DNA from: an uncultured Paracoccaceae bacterium
Lineage (GTDB): Bacteria > Pseudomonadota > Alphaproteobacteria > Rhodobacterales > Rhodobacteraceae
DNA: 6,387 nucleotides
NCBI GenBank assembly: GCA_937927885.1
Contig: CALEZJ010000174.1
Span: 1 to 6,387, forward strand
Direction: 5' to 3'
A model generated the notes under the pieces. That model saw only the letters and a list, made by a program, of their open reading frames with translations, had not been told where the DNA came from and made no database searches. Of this stretch, positions 1 through 4,287 are shown one piece after another (the stretch's first letter is position 1; every line of letters starts with the position of its first letter). Made by a program: the position numbers and the translations under genes.

Positions 1-193
1 CGATATCCGCCCCCTCGGCCCCCAGCGCCGCGGAGACCTGCGCACGCGCGCGCTCGACAAGGCCACGCGCCGCGCGGCCCTCGGCGTGGATGGAACTGGG
101 GTTGCCCACCACATCCATCGCCGCCAGCATCGCCGCGCGCGCCTCGGGGCGCAGGGGCGCCGTGGCGTTCCAGTCCAGATAAAGCCGGATCAT
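1..193 (-). CDS. iscS: Cysteine desulfurase (class V aminotransferase, IscS/NifS type), N-terminal part only
   Basis: This PLP enzyme family takes sulfur from L-cysteine, leaving alanine, and passes it as persulfide to iron-sulfur scaffold proteins in the cytoplasm. Only the first 64 codons are present; the gene runs off the left edge. The visible protein begins MIRLYLDWNATAPLRPEAR and contains NPSSIHAEGRAAR at about residues 31-43. This matches the conserved N-terminus of the family (LD-x-NAT/A-x-P and NPSS-x-H-x-x-GR). The PLP lysine and the active-site cysteine loop lie outside the window, so they cannot be checked. The ATG overlaps the iscR stop in an ATGA arrangement, which implies co-transcription and translational coupling. 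Its place straight after iscR suggests the first enzyme of an isc/suf assembly operon. Whether it should be called iscS, nifS or sufS cannot be settled from this fragment. Confidence 0.9.
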   Translation of the reverse strand, partial: MIRLYLDWNATAPLRPEARAAMLAAMDVVGNPSSIHAEGRAARGLVERARAQVSAALGAEGADI

Positions 194-654
194 GCGGTGA
201 CCCGAAACAGGCCGGGCACCGCCGGGCAGGGTTTCAGCCCGTTGCCCGCCACATCCGCCAGCGTGGTCTGGTGCAGGAACACATAGACCTGCGCCGACAG
301 GCTTTCCCACAGCCGGTTGGTCATCGACTGCGCCTGAGACCCCGACACCCCGCCCGAGGCCCCTGCCCCCATCTCCAGCGCGCTGACGCTTTCCTCGACG
401 GCTTCCAGAACCTCGGCCACGCGGATCTCGGCAGGGTCGCGCGCCAGACGATAGCCACCGCCCGGGCCGCGCACCGAATCGACCAGACCGGCGCGGCGCA
501 GCTTGACGAACAATTGTTCCAGATAGGCCTGGCTGACATCCTGCCTGCGCGCGATCTCGGCCAGCGCGACATGGGTGATCCCCGGCCGACGCAGCAAAAG
601 CGCCAGATCGACCATCGCAACCATGGCATAACGCCCCTTGGTCGACAGTTTCAT
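190..654 (-). CDS. iscR: Rrf2-family iron-sulfur cluster regulator IscR, single-cysteine type
   Basis: A 154-residue transcription factor of the Rrf2 family that controls Fe-S cluster assembly genes. The start MKLSTKGRYAM matches the family N-terminus (M-K/R-L-S/T-x-KGRYA), which fixes the ATG at 654. A GGGGA Shine-Dalgarno lies 8 bases upstream. The winged helix-turn-helix spans about residues 1-70, with LAEIARRQDVSQAYLEQLF (31-49) as the helix-turn-helix and VRGPGGGYRLARD (61-73) as the wing. The dimerisation helix VAEVLEAVEESVSALE follows. In E. coli IscR three cysteines (92, 98, 104) bind the [2Fe-2S] cluster. Here that loop reads about MGAGASGGVSGSQAQSMTNRLW with no cysteine, and the only cysteine is Cys143 near the C-terminus (LKPCPAVP). 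From memory, the Rhodobacter sphaeroides IscR has the same loss and is reported as a single-cysteine Fe-S protein. The gene heads an operon with the downstream cysteine desulfurase (4-base overlap). Confidence 0.93.
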   Translation of the reverse strand: MKLSTKGRYAMVAMVDLALLLRRPGITHVALAEIARRQDVSQAYLEQLFVKLRRAGLVDSVRGPGGGYRLARDPAEIRVAEVLEAVEESVSALEMGAGASGGVSGSQAQSMTNRLWESLSAQVYVFLHQTTLADVAGNGLKPCPAVPGLFRVTA

Positions 655-765
655 GCCGTAGTTCCCCGTATCCGCCCCTCAAAGGCGCAAAAACATTGAC
701 GAAGGTCACGGGGTTGCTTAACTGCTATCCCGCCGAACCCGACTCTGCGCGAGCCGGGCGCAAAG

Positions 766-782
766 GTTAGAAACGTTCTAGA
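766..782. promoter_or_regulatory. Probable Irr-binding iron control element (ICE box)
   Basis: The sequence GTTAGAA-ACG-TTCTAGA contains a perfect TAGAA-N3-TTCTA dyad (768-780). It matches the published Irr/ICE consensus TTTAGAA-N3-TTCTAAA at 12 of the 14 specified positions. Irr is the alphaproteobacterial Fur-family, haem-responsive regulator active in low iron, and iscR/suf operons are among its known targets. The site covers the -10 box and probable start point of the iscR promoter, a repressor position. The consensus is recalled; that Irr binds here is inference. Confidence 0.65.
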
Positions 783-803
783 TAGTCTGACTGCTTTTGT
801 CAA
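775..803 (-). promoter_or_regulatory. Sigma70-like promoter of the iscR operon
   Basis: Read on the minus strand, a perfect -35 box TTGACA (803-798) is followed by a 17-base spacer and a -10 box TAGAAC (780-775, four of six consensus bases). The predicted transcription start is near 768, which gives a 5' leader of roughly 110 bases before the iscR ATG. The spacing and the perfect -35 make this the best promoter match I found in the window. The -10 box lies within the Irr-type palindrome described separately, so bound regulator should block RNA polymerase. No equally good promoter was found for the divergent hydrolase gene. Confidence 0.7.
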
Positions 804-806
804 CAA
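794..806. repeat. 13-base direct repeat, copy 1 (CTTTTGTCAACAA)
   Basis: This string contains the iscR -35 box on its minus strand. It also forms most of a TTTGT-CA-ACAAA dyad at 796-807. An identical copy lies at 1576-1588 in the next intergenic region. Two copies in 6.4 kb of GC-rich DNA is more than expected by chance for an AT-rich 13-mer, but no function is established. Confidence 0.45.
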
Positions 807-851
807 AGAAGCCGACTCTGGAACCCTGGTGAGCGAGCACAAGGTCCCCGG

Positions 852-1511
852 ATGCCAGAAGTGATTTTCGCCGGCCCTGATGGCCGTCTTGAGGGGCGCT
901 ATCACCCCCAGCCCAACCGTGACGCGCCGATTGCCATCGTCCTGCACCCGCATCCGCAGTTCGGCGGGACGATGAACAACAAGGTGGTCTATAACCTGCA
1001 TTACGCCTTCCACTCGCTGGGCTTTTCGGTCCTGCGGTTCAATTTCCGCGGTGTCGGGCGGTCGCAGGGTGAATACGACATGGGCATCGGCGAATTGTCG
1101 GATGCCGCCTCGGCGCTGGATTACCTGCAGGCGATGAACCAGAATTCGCGGGCCTGCTGGGTCGCGGGGTTCAGCTTTGGCGCCTGGATCGGCATGCAGC
1201 TCTTGATGCGCAGGCCCGACATCACCGGCTTCGTGTCGATCGCGCCGCCGGCAAATCTCTATGATTTCAGCTTTCTCGCGCCCTGCCCGGCCTCGGGGCT
1301 GATCGTCAACGGCACCGCCGACCGCATCGCGCCCCCCAAGGACGTCGCCGGTCTGGTGGCCAAACTGCACGAGCAAAAGGGCATCACCATCACCCACCAG
1401 CAGATCGAGGGCGCGGATCACTTTTTCCGCGACGAAGAGGCGCACATGCAGCCGATGCTGGACACGGTGAAAAGCTATGTCCGCCGCCGCCTCTCGGAAG
1501 TCACGCGCTGA
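852..1511 (+). CDS. Alpha/beta hydrolase, small COG2945-like family
   Basis: A complete 219-residue soluble protein of the alpha/beta hydrolase fold, with no signal peptide or membrane segment. The catalytic triad is visible: nucleophile Ser108 in GFSFG (106-110), Asp157 in VNGTADRIAPP, and His190 in EGADHFF. The HPHPQFGGTMNN stretch (32-43) is typical of this subfamily and probably shapes the oxyanion hole; FNFRGVGRSQGEYD (64-76) follows strand 4. The lack of a large cap domain fits the short length. Its substrate is unknown; an esterase or acyl hydrolase activity is only a fold-level guess. The start is supported by AAGG 7 bases upstream and by homology-like sequence from residue 3 on. It is divergent from iscR, sharing a 197-base region with it. 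From memory this neighbourhood recurs in Rhodobacteraceae, but no functional link to Fe-S assembly can be shown here. Confidence 0.88.
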   Translation: MPEVIFAGPDGRLEGRYHPQPNRDAPIAIVLHPHPQFGGTMNNKVVYNLHYAFHSLGFSVLRFNFRGVGRSQGEYDMGIGELSDAASALDYLQAMNQNSRACWVAGFSFGAWIGMQLLMRRPDITGFVSIAPPANLYDFSFLAPCPASGLIVNGTADRIAPPKDVAGLVAKLHEQKGITITHQQIEGADHFFRDEEAHMQPMLDTVKSYVRRRLSEVTR

Positions 1512-1704
1512 GCGAGGCCGCCGTCAAAGCCGCCGATCCGGGCAACAGCGCCGGTTCGGCGGCAAAAATACCCCCCTTTTGTCAACAATCCTGTCCAAGC
1601 CCGCCCGCTTTTGGCCCTGATCTGCTGCGAAACCCTGGTCCGAGGCGCCCCCGAAGGGCCCGAGTGGAACAACCGCGCAGGCGGAAACAGAGCAGGAGCA
1701 GGAC
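1512..1704 (+). other. Intergenic region between hydrolase and glgP; weak hairpin and GTATTTTTGCC-type motif
   Basis: This 193-base stretch has no convincing gene. A small hairpin with a 5-bp stem (CGCCG 1549-1553, CGGCG 1557-1561) follows the hydrolase stop but lacks a direct T-run, so it is a poor terminator; a T4 occurs only at 1577. The string GGCAAAAATAC (1561-1571; minus strand GTATTTTTGCC) resembles a motif I recall as frequent at gene ends in Rhodobacteraceae. No clear -35/-10 pair for glgP was found, so its promoter may use an alternative sigma factor or be poorly conserved. Confidence 0.35.
1576..1588. repeat. 13-base direct repeat, copy 2 (CTTTTGTCAACAA)
   Basis: Identical to 794-806, and located about 115 bases upstream of glgP. 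TTGTCA (1579-1584) is a five-of-six match to a -35 box on the plus strand, but nothing like a -10 box follows at 16-18 bases. The palindromic extension seen in copy 1 is reduced here, since TC rather than AG follows. Confidence 0.45.
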
Positions 1705-4170
1705 ATGAGAAACACCCGTTCGATGACCTTCGACCAGGGCACCGCCAGCCTCAGCGGCTGGATGCCCACCGCGATTGCCAAGGATTCGATGCCGATGAAC
1801 GTTCAGGATCTTCGCGAAGCCATCCTCAGGCATCTCGAATTCTCGCAGGGCAAGGACCTCGCGCATGCGTCGGTGTTCGACATGCGCATGGCGCTGACTC
1901 TGGCCATCCGCGACAAGGTGATCGAACCCTGGTTCCGCGCCACCCGCGCCACCTATGCGGCGCAGTCAAAGCGCGTCTATTACCTGTCGATGGAATTCCT
2001 GATCGGACGTCTTCTGGAAGACGCGGTGATGAACCTTGGCCTGACCGACCTTGCGCACGAGGCGATCGCCGGGCTGGGCCATGATTTCCGCACCGTGGTC
2101 GATGATGAACCCGACGCGGCGCTGGGCAATGGCGGGCTGGGGCGTCTGGCAGCCTGTTTCCTCCACAGCATGTCCACCCTGGGCTGCCCCGCCTATGGCT
2201 ATGGCATCCGCTATGAACATGGCCTGTTCCGTCAAAGCTTTGGCCCCGATGGCCGCCAGGTCGAAGAGGCCGAGGACTGGCTGCGCCAGCAGCACGGCTG
2301 GGAATTCCCCCGCCCCGAGGCCGCCTTTCGCATCGGCTTTGGCGGCGAGGTGGCCGAAGACGGACGCAGCGCCATCTGGACCCCGTCGGATGCGGTGATC
2401 GCCAAGGCCTATGACACGCCGGTGATCGGCTGGCAGGGCAAATGGGCCAACACCCTGCGTCTTTGGGGCGCGGAACCGGTGCGGGCCTTTGACCTGGGCG
2501 CCTTCAACAAGGGCGATTTCGCCGGCGCCGCCGCCCCCGAGGCCCTGGCCCGCACCATCAGCCGCGTGCTTTACCCCGACGACACCACCGAGCAGGGCAA
2601 GGAACTGCGGCTGAAACAGGAGTTCTTCTTTACCGCCGCCAGCCTGCGCGACATCCTGCGCCGCTTCTCGGCGGAACACAGCGACCTGCGTGCCCTGCCC
2701 AGCCGTGTTGCCATCCAGATGAACGACACCCACCCGGCCATCGCAGGCCCGGAACTGGTGCGCCTGTTGCACGATGAACGCGGCATGACCTTTGACGACG
2801 CGGTCACCACCGCCCGCGCCTGCCTGGGCTACACCAACCACACGCTCATGCCCGAGGCGCTGGAACGCTGGCCGGAAACCCTGATGGCCCGGGTCCTGCC
2901 GCGCCACATGCAACTGATCGAGCGCATCGACGCCCAGCACGCAAGGCAGCACCCCAACCGCCGCTCGACCATCCTGGAAAAGGGCGAGGTCAAGATGGGC
3001 GAACTCAGCTTCATCATGGCGAACCGCGTCAACGGTGTCTCGGCGCTGCACACCGAGTTGGTGAAATCGACGGTCTTTGCCGATCTGCACGCCCTGCACC
3101 CGGATCGCATCGTCAACCAGACCAACGGCATCACCCCGCGCCGCTGGGTCAAGGGCGCCAACCCGCGCCTGTCGTCGCTGATCACCGAAACCATCGGTTC
3201 GGGCTGGGAGGACAACCTCGAACGCCTGTCCGAGATGGAGCCCGCCATCGCCACCCGTGCCTTCCGCGACCGCTTTGCCGCCGTGAAGGCCGAGAACAAG
3301 GCGCATCTGGCCGACTGGATCGGCCGCGACATGGGCATCGCCATCAACCCGCGCGCCATGTTCGACGTGCAGATCAAGCGGTTCCACGAATACAAGCGCC
3401 AGCATCTGAACATCCTGGAAACCATCGCGCTCTGGCAGGCGATCCGCGAGAATCCGAACGCAGGCTGGGCGCCGCGCGTCAAGATTTTCGGCGGCAAGGC
3501 GGCTCCGGGCTATGTGATGGCCAAGGAAATCATCCACCTGATCAACAATGTCGCCCGCATCATCAACGCCGACAAGGTGACGCGCGACCTTTTGACCGTG
3601 GTCTATCCGCCCAACTACAACGTCACCATGGCCGAGCGCCTGATCCCGGCCGCCGACCTGTCCGAGCAGATTTCCACCGCCGGCAAGGAAGCCTCGGGCA
3701 CCGGCAACATGAAGTTCAGCCTGAACGGCGCGCTGACCATCGGCACGCTCGACGGCGCCAACGTGGAAATCCGCGATCTGGTCGGGGCGGAGAACTTCTT
3801 CCTCTTCGGCATGACCACCGACGAGGTGGTGGCCCGGCGCCGCAACCCGCACCACCAGGCCGAGGCAATCGCCGCCAGCCCGCGCCTGTCGGCGGCCATC
3901 GCGCTGATCGAGGCGGGCGCCTTCTCCAACGGCGACCGCAGCACCTATCAGGGTCTGATCCAGAACCTGCGAACGCATGATTACTTTACCGTCTGCGCCG
4001 ACTTCGACAGCTACTGGGATGCCCAGCGCCGCGTCGATGCCGCCTGGTTCGACGCCGACGACTGGACCCGCATGGCCGCGCTGAACTGCGCCCGGACCGG
4101 CTGGTTCAGTTCGGACCGCACGATCAAGGGGTACATGCGGGATGTCTGGTCGATCAAGCCGATGATCTGA
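1705..4170 (+). CDS. glgP: Glycogen/starch alpha-glucan phosphorylase
   Basis: This cytoplasmic PLP enzyme cleaves terminal alpha-1,4 bonds of glycogen with phosphate, giving glucose-1-phosphate. The protein has 821 residues, close to E. coli GlgP (815). Family landmarks are present in order: RVYYLSMEFLIGR (90-102), GNGGLGRLAACF (141-152), NDTHP (340-344), YTNHTLMPEALE (376-387), FDVQIKRFHEYKRQ (553-566), FGGKAAPGY (595-603), and EASGTGNMKFSLNGA with the PLP lysine at Lys670. The LNGALTIGTLDGANVEI block follows. The C-terminus WFSSDRTIKGYMRDVW is canonical and no frameshift is seen. The ATG at 1705 is chosen because AGGAG (1694-1698) sits 6 bases upstream. It gives about 19 more N-terminal residues than E. 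coli, so Met20 is a less likely alternative. glgB follows after a 117-base gap on the same strand, suggesting a glycogen operon with degradation and branching co-expressed. Confidence 0.97.
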   Translation: MRNTRSMTFDQGTASLSGWMPTAIAKDSMPMNVQDLREAILRHLEFSQGKDLAHASVFDMRMALTLAIRDKVIEPWFRATRATYAAQSKRVYYLSMEFLIGRLLEDAVMNLGLTDLAHEAIAGLGHDFRTVVDDEPDAALGNGGLGRLAACFLHSMSTLGCPAYGYGIRYEHGLFRQSFGPDGRQVEEAEDWLRQQHGWEFPRPEAAFRIGFGGEVAEDGRSAIWTPSDAVIAKAYDTPVIGWQGKWANTLRLWGAEPVRAFDLGAFNKGDFAGAAAPEALARTISRVLYPDDTTEQGKELRLKQEFFFTAASLRDILRRFSAEHSDLRALPSRVAIQMNDTHPAIAGPELVRLLHDERGMTFDDAVTTARACLGYTNHTLMPEALERWPETLMARVLPRHMQLIERIDAQHARQHPNRRSTILEKGEVKMGELSFIMANRVNGVSALHTELVKSTVFADLHALHPDRIVNQTNGITPRRWVKGANPRLSSLITETIGSGWEDNLERLSEMEPAIATRAFRDRFAAVKAENKAHLADWIGRDMGIAINPRAMFDVQIKRFHEYKRQHLNILETIALWQAIRENPNAGWAPRVKIFGGKAAPGYVMAKEIIHLINNVARIINADKVTRDLLTVVYPPNYNVTMAERLIPAADLSEQISTAGKEASGTGNMKFSLNGALTIGTLDGANVEIRDLVGAENFFLFGMTTDEVVARRRNPHHQAEAIAASPRLSAAIALIEAGAFSNGDRSTYQGLIQNLRTHDYFTVCADFDSYWDAQRRVDAAWFDADDWTRMAALNCARTGWFSSDRTIKGYMRDVWSIKPMI

Positions 4171-4214
4171 CCCCGGCCCTGGCACCGGCAGGGTTAACAT
4201 AACGATTGAAAACC

Positions 4215-4250
4215 GCCCGGACCTGCGCCACTAATTGGCATGGTCCGGGC
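4215..4250 (+). terminator. Stem-loop between glgP and glgB (terminator, attenuator or mRNA-stabilising hairpin)
   Basis: GCCCGGACC (4215-4223) and GGTCCGGGC (4242-4250) form a perfect 9-bp stem with 7 G-C pairs. The 18-base loop can pair further (GCCA 4227-4230 with TGGC 4236-4239). A T-rich tract follows only after AAA (4251-4266, ATTCTTCTTTATCT), so termination may be partial. On the minus strand the hairpin is followed by GGTTTTC. Because glgB continues on the same strand, a polarity-setting or 3'-end stabilising role is as likely as full termination. Confidence 0.55.
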
Positions 4251-4287
4251 AAATTCTTCTTTATCTAGCGGTATTTCAGCAAGTGAC

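Noticed and set aside
271..699. A 142-codon open frame on the plus strand over iscR
   Set aside because: It is antisense to a clear Rrf2-family gene and rich in Arg/Gln/His, typical of a shadow frame.
797..825. Possible plus-strand promoter for the hydrolase starting at TTGTCA
   Set aside because: No -10-like hexamer occurs at 16-18 bases spacing; the position reads GGAACC.
651..1445. A 264-codon open frame on the minus strand across the hydrolase gene and the iscR promoter
   Set aside because: It overlaps the well-supported hydrolase gene and would run through the iscR promoter; its translation shows no family motif.
1640..1665. CCCGAAGGG-type hairpin upstream of glgP as a riboswitch or attenuator
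   Set aside because: The stem is only 3-4 bp with GC-rich flanks and no T-tract; such pairings are expected by chance at this GC content.
1611..2084. A 157-codon plus-strand frame overlapping the start of glgP
   Set aside because: It is out of frame with the conserved GlgP N-terminal motifs and its translation is Arg/Pro/Gly-rich without homology.
1966..4200. A 744-codon open frame on the minus strand opposite glgP
   Set aside because: glgP on the plus strand carries all family motifs over its full length. The antisense frame gives a low-complexity, Gly/Val/Asp/Arg-rich translation with no recognisable domain, the usual result of high third-position GC.
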